A program made the translations under genes and the position numbers. The notes beneath the pieces are model-generated. The model ran no database searches, was not told the origin of the DNA, and worked only from the letters and a program-made list of their open reading frames with translations. Positions 44,580-55,959 of a DNA stretch of 64,000 nt are shown here, one piece after another. Source of the stretch: Owenia fusiformis (Eukaryota; Annelida; Polychaeta; Sabellida; Oweniidae); assembly GCA_903813345.2 (NCBI GenBank), contig CAIIXF020000005.1:22077375-22141374 (forward strand), read 5' to 3'. The stretch's first letter is position 1; each line of letters starts with the position of its first letter.

Positions 44580-46714
44580 AACTACACACCACAGACTTTT
44601 TACGACTCGTAGACCAGACTCAGTCAAACACTCTAAACAGGGCCATAGGGAGAGGGGATTCGGAGGGTTCATGCAAATGAACCCCACCCCCAAAAAAAAA
44701 ATCTTGACTTGACTTGAATCAAACCCACCTTTTCCGGCAATTCTGCGAACCACCCAAAAATTGGAATTAAAGTTAAACTATATAGCTCATTTGCATATTG
44801 ATGGTAGTTTACCGTTAATTAAGGTGCAAATTAATAGTTAATTAAGGTTATAGTTAGCTCATTTGCATGTGAATTCTTACACCTAACTTTCAACTAATTA
44901 CCAATAGTAAGTTAGGTGATAATTTGAGATGATTTTCCATAGGCTTTTTCAATTGGGTACACTTCGCATTTTAGGCCAAGAGTTTTTAGGCCAGTGAAAT
45001 ACTGTTCCTGGTTCTAATACCATCAAAAGGAATTCAATTGTACAAATAAAGCATACTTACCAAGTATAAACTGTCTGATTGGGATATAAGCCAAAATTGT
45101 CCCTAATTATGATATAAATCAGAATTTTGAACATGTGAAAGTTCAGTGATGCAATGCACGTGATGCACCAAGAGTTTTTAGGCCAGTGAAATACTGTGAT
45201 GCAATGCACGTGATGCACCAAAGTTCTGAACGCTAGAAAACTCTATTTTTGGTCAGGAGTCACTTTCAAAATTGCTTTCTTTCATTGGAACTCACATTTT
45301 TGCTAATTTTTTGCCTCCTATTTATTTGAATAGCACATTGTGCAAGTAATGGAAAATACAAGACAATTGAATTACACAACCTATGCTCAAGAATTAAATT
45401 GGAGGGGTCTATGTCTGATAATGTCCTTGAGCTATTAATTTTAGATTTATTTTTTGACCTATCCAGAATGTGGTAAAAACATAAAATTAAAGGGATTTTA
45501 ACAGGGCTTTGTTGAAAGAAAAAAGTTCTAGATTTTTGCCCTTAAATGTTCCAAATGAACGAAATTGGCATATTTCACTTTTCTTATGATTTTGCTCTTG
45601 CAATTGTTTGGTAAAGGTTAAAATTAATAAAATTGACCAAAATTAAGCAAATTTGGCAAAATTTAAGCAAATTAAATTCGTTGGACAGAATGTTAGTACA
45701 AATGCACTCACCTTCGGTTCGTGCTTTGTACAACATTCTGTCCAACTCGTGCTGAATTTCACCATATTGAACGGCCTATCATTATTTATTCCTTAAATAA
45801 AAGCTGTTGGGGAAGGGTACATTAACTAGTATTTAAGATATCAGGAAAATATCAAATAATTGGAGAGTTGGTGAGTTAATGTAATTTTGGATGATCTTTC
45901 CAACAGTCCATCAATATTGCTAGCTACCATAAATTCATGATTTCAGCTGTATTTGACAGCTTGTATATATTTGCAGAATGGATTGAGACACGATGTTAGG
46001 TCTATTAAAATAGCCCTTTATATTCAATTTTGTCCAAAGTTGCTCCATTTCGGCCACACCTGTACACACATTGTGCTATCTACCTTTGGCTGTGATTGCG
46101 TTCAGCTTCAGATATAAAGCAACACTGAGTCACGGACTGCGTTGGGCAGATGGATGGACTGAGACTATTATAATTTCCAATTTTCTATGTAATTGTACGT
46201 TTTTCGCTTACCAAATATCACACGAAGATGTAATTGTAACAACAGAACATGAATAATTATATTAATTCGATGTCATTTCTGATTCCTTTGTTTAAATCGG
46301 TATATTAGGGACAAATATTGACAAAATTACATTTTTTGTGGCAGATTTCGAATTCATTTGTGTTCATGCTAAACTATTGGACAGCCGAGCACCAAGAATG
46401 CCATTGCAGGTGGAGTATGAATATGTTGATCACCGACTGGAACATACTAGCTATTCTGTAGAATATCCAAACCAATAATCTACCCCAAATCCTAACATGC
46501 CTTCCAAATTAAGTTTGGACTTACCGCCATTGTTCAGCTATATTGCGTTGTAACCTCATTTTGAATTACGCGAGTCGCAGTCCTTGGCTTCGCCCTCGTT
46601 TTGCTTATCCCCCGTGATAGTGTAAAGGAGACTTTCAATATGTTTAAATTGAGAAAAACAATATCCTCTTTTTAGAAAATAAGCCTAACATTTTTCAATA
46701 AAACACACGGTGAA
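44580..46714. other. Intron 2 sequence, mostly unassigned
   Basis: There is no gene. A 49-bp unit containing GATGCAATGCACGTGATGCA and AGTTTTTAGGCCAGTGAAAT is repeated at 44978-45225. An inverted pair GGACAGAATGTTAGTACAAA / TTTGTACAACATTCTGTCC is at 45683-45745. The 61-codon ORF at 46071-46256 is not recognisable. Confidence 0.5.
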
Positions 46715-46715
46715 C

Positions 46716-48012
46716 AATATTGCACCCTTGAACAGAAATGGCCGTCTTAACATTTATCCAGAATGTCGAAAAACTAATCAGTTCTAAACTTTAATAATAG
46801 GTAGAAACATCCCTGAGAGAAACATCCCTAAGAATTTCAAATGAATCCCTCAAACGGTTTGGCTAGAAACCTGTAGACAAGCCTTGACAGACAAGATTTT
46901 AGAGTGGAAAATCCAAAATGGCCGCCTTTACATTTACCCAGAATGCCGAAAAACTAATCAGTTCTAAACTTTCATAGGTAGAAACATCCCTGAGAATTTC
47001 AAATGAATCCCTCAAACGGTTTGGCTGGAAACCTGTAGACAAGCCTTGACAGACAAGATTTTAGGAAGGAAAATCCAAAATGGCCGCCTTAACATTTACC
47101 CAGAATGCTGAAAAACTAATTAGTTCTAAATTTTCATAGGTAGAAACGTCCCTGAGAATTTCAAATGAATCCCTCAAACGGTTTGGCTGGAAACCTACAG
47201 ACAAGCTTTGACGGACAAGATTTTAGGACGGAAAATCCAAAATGGCCGCCTTAAGATTTACCCAGAATGCCAAAAAACTAATCAGTTCTAAACTTTAATA
47301 GGTAGAAACATCTCTGAGAATTTCAAATGAATCCCTCACGGTTTGGCTCGAAACCTGTAGACAAATTAAGCCTTGACAGACAAGATTTTAGGACGGAAAA
47401 TCCAAAATGGCCGCCTTAGCATTTAGCGTTTGGCTGGAAACCTGTAGACAAGCCTTGATAGACAAGATTTTAGGATGGAAAATCCAAAAATGCCGCCTTA
47501 AGATTTACCCAGAATGCCGAAAAAACTAATCACTTCTAAACTTTGATAGGTAGAAACATCCCTGAGAATTTCAAATGAATCCCTCAAATGGTTTGGCTGG
47601 AAACCTGTAGAAAAGCCTTGACAGACAAGATTTTAGGACGGAAAATCCAAAATGGCCGCCTTAACATTAACCGAGAATGCCGAAAAACTAATCAGTTCTA
47701 AACTTTAATAGGTAGAAACATCCCTGAGAATTTCAAATGAATCCCTCAAATGGTTTGGCTGGAAACCTGTAGACAAGCCTTGACAGACAAGATTTTAGGA
47801 CGGAAAATCCAAAATGGCTGCCTTAACATTTACCCAGAATGCCGAGAAACTAATCAGTTCTAAACTGTCATACGTAGAAACATCCCTGAAAATTTCAAAT
47901 GAATCCCTCAAACGGTTTGGCTGGAAACCTGTAGACAAGATTATTCGGGACGCCCACCCGCCCAACCGCCCGGCGAACTGATTACAATATAGCACCTTAG
48001 GGTGCGATAAAA
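46716..48012 (+). repeat. Family R5: tandem array of about 160-bp units with GC-rich tail
   Basis: Seven full units and one truncated unit start near 46737, 46916, 47079, 47241, 47406 (short), 47484, 47651 and 47812. Each has AAAATGGCCGCCTTAACATT, AACTAATCAGTTCTAAACTT, GAATTTCAAATGAATCCCTC and GTTTGGCTGGAAACCTGTAG. The array closes with CGCCCACCCGCCCAACCGCC and GCACCTTAGGGTGCGAT, whose inverse (TTGCACCCTTGA) stands at its start. Confidence 0.85.
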
Positions 48013-48329
48013 AGTGCCAAAGTGGGGCCCTAATCCATAATTTTTCAGAGAGTTGAAGTGATATTTTACTATCATGGGGACTTAACTTGAAAGAAAACAT
48101 ATTGTTTTAATAAAAATCACTGTATTTATGCCCAGAAAGTACTCATGGTGAAAGATATAACTGTCTCAAATCACTTGCCATACTGCACGTGGTCTTTTGA
48201 CAAAGTTTGAGCAAATTTGGCAAAAATTAAACAAACTAGGCAGAGCTTAAGCAAAGGATAGGTATCCTATGGTGGACTGAATTGAACAATGTTTTTCTCT
48301 TAAACCAATTATTGAATACATTCTGTAAA

Positions 48330-48925
48330 CAAGAGCACAAATGTGTACAAAATGTCCCCACCTATGGGTGATCCGTCAAATGGTTATCCTAAAAATGAGT
48401 TGACAAGACTTTACCGACACAATTTGAGGACGGAAAATCAAAAAAACTAATCAGATCTAGATTTTTATATGAAGAATCATCCCTGAAAATTTGAAATTGA
48501 TCTACTAAACGGTTCACCTGGAAACAAAGTATTATTGCGCGCTAACTTTTTTTTAAAACATTCAAAATGGCTGACATGACTGAGCTAACAGGTCCAAAAC
48601 CTAATCAGACGTAGAATGAAGTAAGCTGAACAAGATGTTAAAGTTTTAAAAGCAACTGTGAAGCCGTTTTTCTTAAAGTTTGCAGACAAGGATTTTAGCA
48701 TATGACTTCAAAATGGCTGACAGGAAGTAGGTATCGAGTCAAATTTTTTTCATCCACATCCACATGCACTCATAAGTCATCCCTGAAAATTTGAAGGTGA
48801 TATCAGTAGCGGTTTAGGAGAAAACTGCCGCATGTACAGACAGACGGACAGACAGATGGACGGACAGACAGACGGACGCGCCTAGGCCGACAATATGGCC
48901 CCACACTATGTGGTGGGGACATAAA
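48330..48925 (+). repeat. GGAC-tailed family R4 copy
   Basis: It starts AAATGTGTACAAAATGTCCC-CACC, contains TGGCTGACATGAC-type units, and ends with an ACAGACGGACAGACAGATGG run, GGCCGACAATATGGCCCCAC and GGTGGGGACAT, the inverse of the start. AAACA-like bases flank it. Confidence 0.72.
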
Positions 48926-49122
48926 AACACAGTCCTTTATGTAATGTTGACTGATTGACAACAATTTAATGCGAAAATTATTTTATTTATATATATTTCA
49001 TATAACTGCTTTTGTTAACATTTTTTGTTTTTTAGTGCAATTCTTTTTTTGTTCCTTTCTACCAATTCTTGAGAATGAAATAAAATGTCTTTCCGAACCT
49101 TGTTGGAAGAAAATAGCATATA

Positions 49123-49694
49123 CAGGGTGGTAAAAAAATGGAAACCCTAATACCATTTTCCTCATATCTTTGTCATTTTAAAAAATGACTCCCTGATATG
49201 TTACACTCTTGTACATCATTCAATTTCCTACCAGCCTACCTTATTTCATGACCATCAGATTGATAGTCACAATGTTACAGTACTTTAAAGAACATGCCCA
49301 GTGACCACTATTGCGTTGTGGGGAAACCTGTACTCATCGTCTAAAATGTCCCTACCTGTGGGGATATGGCAGAGATAGAGTATATGAGAATGACCTCAGG
49401 ACAATTGCAAACCTCAAAAGTGAGATAATTTATGTCATTCAGGCCATACCTGCTGAGGAATGCCTTCGGGTCATTGACAACTGTGCTGTTTTGCCTACAG
49501 CGCGATAATGGCCAAATCTGAAGCATCTTATTCAAAGTGCTGTAAAATTGTGACTATCAGTCTGATGGTCATGAAATATGGTAGGGTGGTAGGAAATTGA
49601 ATGATGTACTAATGTGTGAAATATCAGGGAGTAATATCTTAAAGTGACAAAGATATAAGGAAAATGCAGGGTTTCCATTTTTTTGACCACCCTG
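49123..49694 (+). mobile_element. Deleted mariner with transposase C-terminus (572 bp)
   Basis: TA / CAGGGTGGTAAAAAAATGGA at the left and its inverse TTTTTTTGACCACCCTG / TA at the right delimit it. The twin M3 copy has the uninterrupted AGCATATACAACAT (54033-54046), proving a TA target duplication. The only coding relic is at 49311-49508. Confidence 0.9.
49311..49508 (+). pseudogene. Mariner transposase C-terminal remnant
   Basis: CPYLWGYGRDRVYENDLRTI, then ANLKSEIIYVIQAIPAEECL and RVIDNCA match the end of mariner transposases (WGY-K-x-x-VY-x-x-P-x-T-I, LK-x-x-I, V-x-x-N). The catalytic DDE/D region upstream has been deleted, so it cannot be active. Confidence 0.82.
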
Positions 49695-50221
49695 TACAAC
49701 ATTTTCTTAAACTCTCAATATTATAGTTATACAAAGGAAATGTTGATTGATTTAACAAAAAGTATTCAAAAAATTAAAACAAACCCCCCCCCCCCCAAAA
49801 AATAGATAAAAATTAAGATAAACCTTTTATTTCATTAACAAGATACTTTTTTAAAATCAACCAAACTTTCCTTTATTATTATTACAATATTGAGAGACCT
49901 AAATTACACATTGTGTTTATGTCATTTTGTTCCAATGAGGTTCGCATAGATGTTTCATTTCATTCCGAACATATGATACCAAGAACAAAATAAGTGTCTG
50001 ATGTGTTTTCTAAAACAATATACATGTAGAGAAAAGTATGAATATTTTTTTTAAACATTATCGTTACCATTCAAAAGATGACCATTAAATTGACGATGTG
50101 TAAAATTTTCAGAATTTTTTGATGACTGGTTTAAGGGAAATGTGTGTTAAAAAGTTCACTATATTGATACCACTCCTTTGAAAAAGTTTTCACCTTATTC
50201 ACCGTTAGGTGGCTCCAAAAG

Positions 50222-50300
50222 ATTTTTTGCCTGAACCGAGGATCCTATCCAGGACCTATGTGTTATTTCTACACATGCTCTACCGCTGATCTATACGGAT
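50222..50300 (-). repeat. tRNA-like segment (possible SINE head)
   Basis: On the minus strand TAGATCAGCGGTAGAGCATG resembles an A box and GGATCCTCGGTTCAGG a B box. An anticodon-like stem TGTGT/ACACA has loop AGAAATA, lacking the conserved U33. A functional tRNA is unlikely. It lies about 110 bp from exon 2. Confidence 0.4.
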
Positions 50301-50412
50301 AGACTATGATGTAAAATATAAATATATTTTTCCATATATAACAGCACTTTGGACTTTGGTTCCATATTTTTTTTGGAATGGATGTTACAGTATAATGTAC
50401 GAAATACAATAC

Positions 50413-50581
50413 CTGCATTAACAAGCAGAAGTATACAAAATGTAAAGTCTGCACTTTTAGGATCGCTGCTAATGACAACATATAGTCTGTATACAGTGAG
50501 ACCTACAGTTGCCAACAGGTTGAGAATGGACACTGTCAGAAACAGTATTTCCATTGTATGTAGTGATGAAAATCTTCTTGT
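50413..50581 (-). CDS. Exon 2 of the multi-pass membrane protein gene (membrane segments 1 and start of 2)
   Basis: The acceptor is a pyrimidine-rich GTTTCGTTTCAG and the donor is CAG/GTATTG. The exon gives 56 residues plus one base. It starts TRRFSSLHTMEILFL, then has a long hydrophobic run with a YRLYVV turn, a short polar loop DPKSAD and the beginning of a second hydrophobic run (FTFCILLLVNA) that continues without break in exon 3. An internal ATG could serve as an alternative start, but the open phase-0 entry from exon 1 makes the longer form more likely. Confidence 0.8.
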
Positions 50582-50613
50582 CTGAAACGAAACAAAGGCT
50601 TACATTACCTTAA

Positions 50614-52113
50614 AGGCCCGGTCACACCGCCCGGACGTTGCTGGAGCGTTCCTTGAACGTTGAAAAAATTCATCAACGCTCGTCAACGCGCACAAAATGG
50701 GAAAAAAAAACAAAAACACGGGCGTTGGCTTAGCGGTGCACCGCTGAAGCCGGCGTTGCTTTAGCGTTGGTTAAGCGGTTGCGAGTGGTAGCTAGCGTTT
50801 GTTTAGCGGTAATGCGAGCGTTGGTATAGCGGCGTTCTGCGCATGAGAGCGTTGCCTCGGCGGGGGTATAAATAGCAGCAGCGTTGGTTTAGCAGCATAT
50901 CGCGTTTGACTACTGGGAAATTATTTCAAGTGGGAAGTGTTTAAGAGTAAAGACCTTTATTGGAATTTGTAACTTTAACAAAAGACCTTCAAGGATTAAA
51001 GAAGAAATGTTTTAAATCTAAAGTGCTTCTATTAATGTAATATGACATTAAGAATGAATAACATTACAATTTTCTTTAATAATCTCTCATATCATTTCAA
51101 ACAAACATATCACAATTTAATCGTTGCATTTCCATTACTTGGAACCGATTTACGTTCAAATTGCTTTAACAATGTCAAATAACATTTACAGCAAAGTAAT
51201 AATCATGACGCATGACAAATTTTTGCATTGCTGTGCGCGCATCAACTTTTTGTATAATACCATGACGAGTGCAACATTTTACAAGCTGCGCAGAAAATTC
51301 ACAGATAATTTATTGAATTGCTTGACGTGAAAACACTAGGTATATACTATATTTGAATAAAGGTCTCAGTAAAAGTCTATTTGTATTAACATTTAATGAG
51401 AAACAAAAGTCGCATAATTCACCTTTTTAAAATCCAAAATCACAAACTTTGAGCGCTTAATTTAGGAATTTACAATGCAAAAAATTGAAATGCCAGACAT
51501 GAATAAATATCAAATGTAAAATGCACAATTGTCTCCACAGTGTTCTACACAGTGGTGCATTTCTCCACGTATTTATAGCCAAATTTTGGTCCCGCTCCGA
51601 CACCTCTATACAAACGCCAAAGCAAAGTTCATCGCCGCCATGGAACGCTGCGACTTAACATCCGACACCGTTCCAACAACCCCATGTACGCTGATAAAAC
51701 GCTAACAACCGCTCCACCGACGTTAGTGCAACGTTTAATCGCCGCCCGGGCAACGCTGGCGAAGCAGCGGTGGTCCAGCGTTTAAGATTTCTGCGTTGGT
51801 CTAGCAGATTCAAGCGTCCACGAACTTGTGTCTAGCGGTGCCAAACTTTGACTGGGCGTTGGTTGAGCGGTGATAAACTTTGCCAGGGCGTAAAATTGTC
51901 CCTTTTTCAACGCTCGCAATATTTTGAGCAGCTCAAAACTTTTGGAGCGTTACAATGGCCACTCGAGAAACATCCGCGTTGGCCGAGCGTTTACAGCGTT
52001 GCTTTAACGGATGCCAACTTTTGTTAAACGGTGGTGAACGTTTACGAGCGTTGATGATTTTTTTCAACGTTCAAAGAACGCTCCAGCAACGTTTAGGCGG
52101 TGTGACCAGGCCT
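50614..52113. mobile_element. 1.5-kb non-autonomous element, TAA-flanked (Harbinger-like)
   Basis: AGGCCCGGTCACACCGCC at the left and GGCGGTGTGACCAGGCCT at the right are inverse copies, continued inward by GTTGCTGGAGCGTTC / GAACGCTCCAGCAAC. TAA stands on both sides (50611-50613, 52114-52116), as expected for the PIF/Harbinger type. About 200 bp at each end are CpG-rich with many GCGTTGGTTTAGCGG-like motifs, while the centre is AT-rich with a 68-codon ORF (51124-51330) of unknown nature. Confidence 0.78.
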
Positions 52114-52423
52114 TAAGATCTACAAACCTCAAAAATTGTTAAATGCGAATTGATCTGAAGCATCATTATAATATGAACTGGGTGATGGGAATCTAATTCT
52201 AAATTCCATTCCATTTTCAAATAGTTCATGTAAATTTCCTCTTGCTCCTTTACTTACTGTTTTCTTAAAACAATAAAAATTGATGAAAACAATACTTTCC
52301 ACATACAGGTACTGTAGGCTAGATCTAGCCTATACCGTTGAGAGTCTGTACCTTGTCAGTCAAAAATATGAATTTCTTGAAAAAATCAAATGCACGTATT
52401 AGATCCTTCAGTGTACTTACTTA

Positions 52424-53149
52424 CAGGGTGGGCCAATAAAAATTGGATCATTTTTCTATTTAATCAATTTTCTTTATTATTGCAGTTCAATCCACAATTG
52501 AATTTTTCAGAAAATGTACCCAACATATTGCTTAAAATTTGAAGCTCCTATCATTTGAAGAAATACGTTTTCTGAAAAATTCAAAATATTCTGTTCAGTG
52601 ACCTTTCAGATATGCTAACTTCTAACTTTTTTCAGTCACAATTTCAGAGGGCTGGAACAGCTATTTCAGCATGGTAAGGGTCAAGTGACCTCCCTGAGGG
52701 GCTACTTTTAGCTCTATTATTCAGTCACATTTTCAGAGGGCTGAAAAAGTTATTTTATCATGTTTAGGGTCATTCCGACCCTGTACACTGTGATCCTGGT
52801 CCTGAAAATGATATGTGGAACTATTTGAATTGACTAGAGGTCAAAACAGAACTCTATTATCTTTGTTCAAAAAATGTCTAAAAATGCTGCATGGGTTCCG
52901 GAAACTGAGGTATTTCTTTGTTTGGCCTAAGTACCACAGCACCTTAAATTTATTGAACCCCGGCTAGAAATTTTACAATAGTATAACTGTGTTCCAGATG
53001 GAATTACTTCTAGACAAGGATTGGCTAGAGACTTGAGTAAACCAGAGACATGTGTGTCTTAAATGTCTCTGAGTTAACTAAAGAATCCTGCACTTACTCG
53101 AGTCTCTAGCCAATACTTGGCTAGAAGTAATTTCATCTGGAACACCCTG
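52424..53149. mobile_element. Possible mariner-type element with an inner fold-back
   Basis: TA / CAGGGTGGGCCAATAAAAAT is a mariner-like tip and ACACCCTG at 53142-53149 could be the other end. In between are two units with TCAGTCACA(A/T)TTTCAGAGGGCTG (52635, 52722), and a 155-bp fold-back with TTCCAGATGGAATTACTTCT arms (52991-53143) sits at the right. Confidence 0.5.
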
Positions 53150-53780
53150 AACCATTTGAAAAAAGATCTGGTAAGAGGTCAATGGGAACTCAAGAGGGGG
53201 GAAAGCCCCAGAGTTTAAAGATGACAGACATAATTACGTCTCTTGCTTACCACTTTCATTCATTCGAATTTTCATCGGCTATTTATCAAATACTACACTT
53301 CGATGGGATGTTTTAATTGATATAGGCATATTCCGTACACCTTTCTTTATCTTGATGTGAAATGAGAAGCTATGATAACACACCAGAAATGAACATAATA
53401 TTATTCGAAGCGTATCTCGATAATTTTAATGACATCATTTGTTTGTCGTATGTCATCTTTGAACTCTGGTGTTATTCCCCCTCTGTGGGAACTCCAGGAA
53501 TTTCTAATATTTCACACTTTCTATTTTTCCAAATTTTCTTTCAAAGTTTCCAAACAATACAGGAGCAACCATTGACCTGTTTCCAAGTTTACTAAAAGTA
53601 GACATTGTAATGATACTTTCCTGAAAAAAGCAAGGAAATATACACATGCCTTCATACTTCATTTTTTAACAGAAAATAACATGTGCAGGTATGGCAATTT
53701 TTTACCAAAATGTTACTTTCCAGCTGAGCCTTAACGACGTTGAACTAGGGTACAATTTTAAATGTTTGGAACTTACTTTT
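53150..53780. other. Intron 1 sequence, nothing recognised
   Basis: The 77-codon ORF at 53362-53595 has no recognisable motif and no exon borders. Confidence 0.45.
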
Positions 53781-53782
53781 GT

Positions 53783-54508
53783 ATAAAGGATAGGTATCGA
53801 TATGGAGAACTGAATTCAACAATGTTTTTCTCTTAAACCAATCATTGAAAACAATCTGTAAAAAAACATGGTATTTCATGTAATGTTGACTGATTGGCAA
53901 CAATTTAATGCGAAAATTATTTAGAAATATTTTATATAACTGTTTTTGTTAACATTTTTTGTTTTTGCTCCTTTCTACCAATTCTTGAGAATGAAATAAA
54001 ATGTCTTTCCGAACCTTTTTGGAACAAAATAGCATATACAACATGTTTTTAGCCCTCTCAATATTAAAGTTATACAAAGGAATTTTTGGTTGATTTTAAA
54101 AAAGTATTCAAAAAAGTAAAACAAAATCCCCCCAAAATAGATAAAAATCAAGAAAAACCTTTTATTTCATTAACAAGATATTTTTTAAAATCAACCAAAA
54201 TTTCCTTTGTACAATTACAATATTGAGAGACCGAAACATGTTGTGTTTATGTCGTTTTGTTCCAATGAGGTTCGGAGAGATGTTTCATTTCACTCTGGAA
54301 ACATGATACCAAGAGCAAAACAAGTGTTTGATGTGTTTTTTAAAACAATATAGATGATAGTATGTATATCTATTTCAAATTATATTGTTACCATTCAAAA
54401 GATGGCCATTAAATTGACAATTTGTAGGATTTTCAGAAATTTTTGATGACTGGTTTAAGAGAAACGTGTGTTCAAAAAGTTCGCCATATCGATACCCATT
54501 CTTTTAGT
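53783..54508. mobile_element. MITE M3 copy B (uninterrupted)
   Basis: AGGATAGGTATCGATATGGA at the left and CCATATCGATACCCATTCTT at the right are imperfect inverse copies, continuing to TTTCTCTTAAACCA / TGGTTTAAGAGAAA. It serves as the empty-site reference for copy A. Confidence 0.8.
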
Positions 54509-54532
54509 TTGTTTTGTAGTTTAGCTATCATA

Positions 54533-54624
54533 TCTGTGGCCTCTTATATTTTGATGCTTCTCTGCCATGTAATTTTCGGAAAAATTAGCATGGCTGAAAC
54601 TCCCTAAATTACAAAAGGCCACAG
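54533..54624. repeat. Hairpin with CTGTGGCCTCTT / AAGGCCACAG ends
   Basis: The ends are inverse copies and an inner GCCATGTAATTTTC / AAATTAGCATGGC pair extends the stem. A relative is at 39597-39690. Confidence 0.55.
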
Positions 54625-55076
54625 CTTTACTGTACATTATACATGTAGTTTCAAATTGGCGCCACATTTAATTTTTGCCATCCGCCTAATGTATACCACT
54701 TAACTTTCATTGATTCTTTCATAAGTTTCGTCATAAACTCAGTTTGACCAGAAGTATCTTTGTTGCCGCTCAATTTTTTAAAAAAAATGTCACTTTTCTA
54801 ATCACCCGGATGTGCTGTTTACTTGGACTCGCCCAAAACGAGGGGTGTCAAACGCAAGATGGTAGAGATGCAGACATGTCCCCACTCTCAGAGAATCTAT
54901 TCCATAATTTCAACATTACTATGCGGTTTTACAAGCGAAAAGGATAAGGGCAGGTTGTATATAGGATTGGACAAGATGAAAATAAATATTCTAAATAGAT
55001 GAAACCCCTTTCGAAATAAGATGGACTGAACCTACACTAATTTTTTTATTCTGTGAACCAGTTCATATGGTTAAAA

Positions 55077-55940
55077 CCAGAACAACGGCAACACCAAAGC
55101 GTAGCGAATCCCATCAAACAGCCATGGCTGGCATATTTACAAACAAAGTATATAGCAAAAATGGCAGCCATTTTTCATGGCCACCTTCTACCATTAGACA
55201 GTGACATTAGACAGTGTGCCACGCTTATAGTATTCACATACCAAATATGAACAATATCACTCCAGTACTTTTCGAGTTATAGTAAAATACGTTAAAATGG
55301 CAGCCATTTTTCAAAATGGCCACATTCTACCAATAGTGTCATTAGACAGTGTGCTATGCTTATAGTATTCACATACCAAATATGAACAAAATCGCTCCAC
55401 TACTTTTTGAGTTATAGTAAAATACGTTAAAATGGCGGCCATTTTGAAAAATGGATGCCTTCTACCAAAAGTGTTATTAGACAGTGTGCCATGCTTATAG
55501 TATTCAGATACCAAATATGAACAAAATCGCTCAGCTACTTTTCGAGTTATAGTAAAATACGTTAGATAACGAGTAAAGGCCGCCATTTTGAAAAATGGCG
55601 GCCATGTGCTTCTTTAATAATTTCTAGCTTTATTAATGTCCTATATAATTTTTTTACATTTAAAACATATTGCTATTACAGTTTTACATATTGCACCTAA
55701 ATTACTGTAAAATCGGCACTTAAATGGCCGCCATTTTTAAATGAGCGGCCATTTTGAAAATCAGCTTTCGAGCAGAACTTCCACCCCCATAGGGTATATG
55801 TGTACAAAATATGAACAAAATCGGGCTAACGGTACTTGAGTTATTGCCCGGATGGACGGACAGACGGACGGACGTACGTATGGACGGACGGATGGAGGCG
55901 TTCCCTATATCCCTCCGAACTTTGTTCGATGGAATAATAA
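55077..55940 (+). repeat. GGAC-tailed family R1, fullest copy
   Basis: CCAGAACAACGGCAACACCA and GCGTAGCGAATCCCATCAAA start it. Four 115-bp units, the R1 body, a GGAC/GTAC run (55853-55892) and CTTTGTTCGATGGAATAA follow. ATCCCATC at the head is the inverse of the terminal GATGG(G/A)AT, so it behaves as a unit with short inverted ends. Confidence 0.87.
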
Positions 55941-55959
55941 TGAAAGAATGTGATGTAAC

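Larger units (their letters stand above)
48253..50180. mobile_element. MITE M3 copy A, carrying two insertions
   Basis: Its uninterrupted twin is at 53783-54508. The ends AAAGGATAGGTATC and GATACCACTCCTTT are diverged inverse copies. Inserted are an R4 element (48330-48925) and a mariner (49123-49694), both absent from the twin. Confidence 0.78.

Noticed and set aside
46733-47941. CRISPR-like array of 160-bp units.
   Set aside because: Whole units are repeated, with no variable spacers, and the context is eukaryotic.
50222-50300. Functional tRNA gene on the minus strand.
   Set aside because: The A and B boxes are recognisable, but U33 is missing and the acceptor stem does not close.
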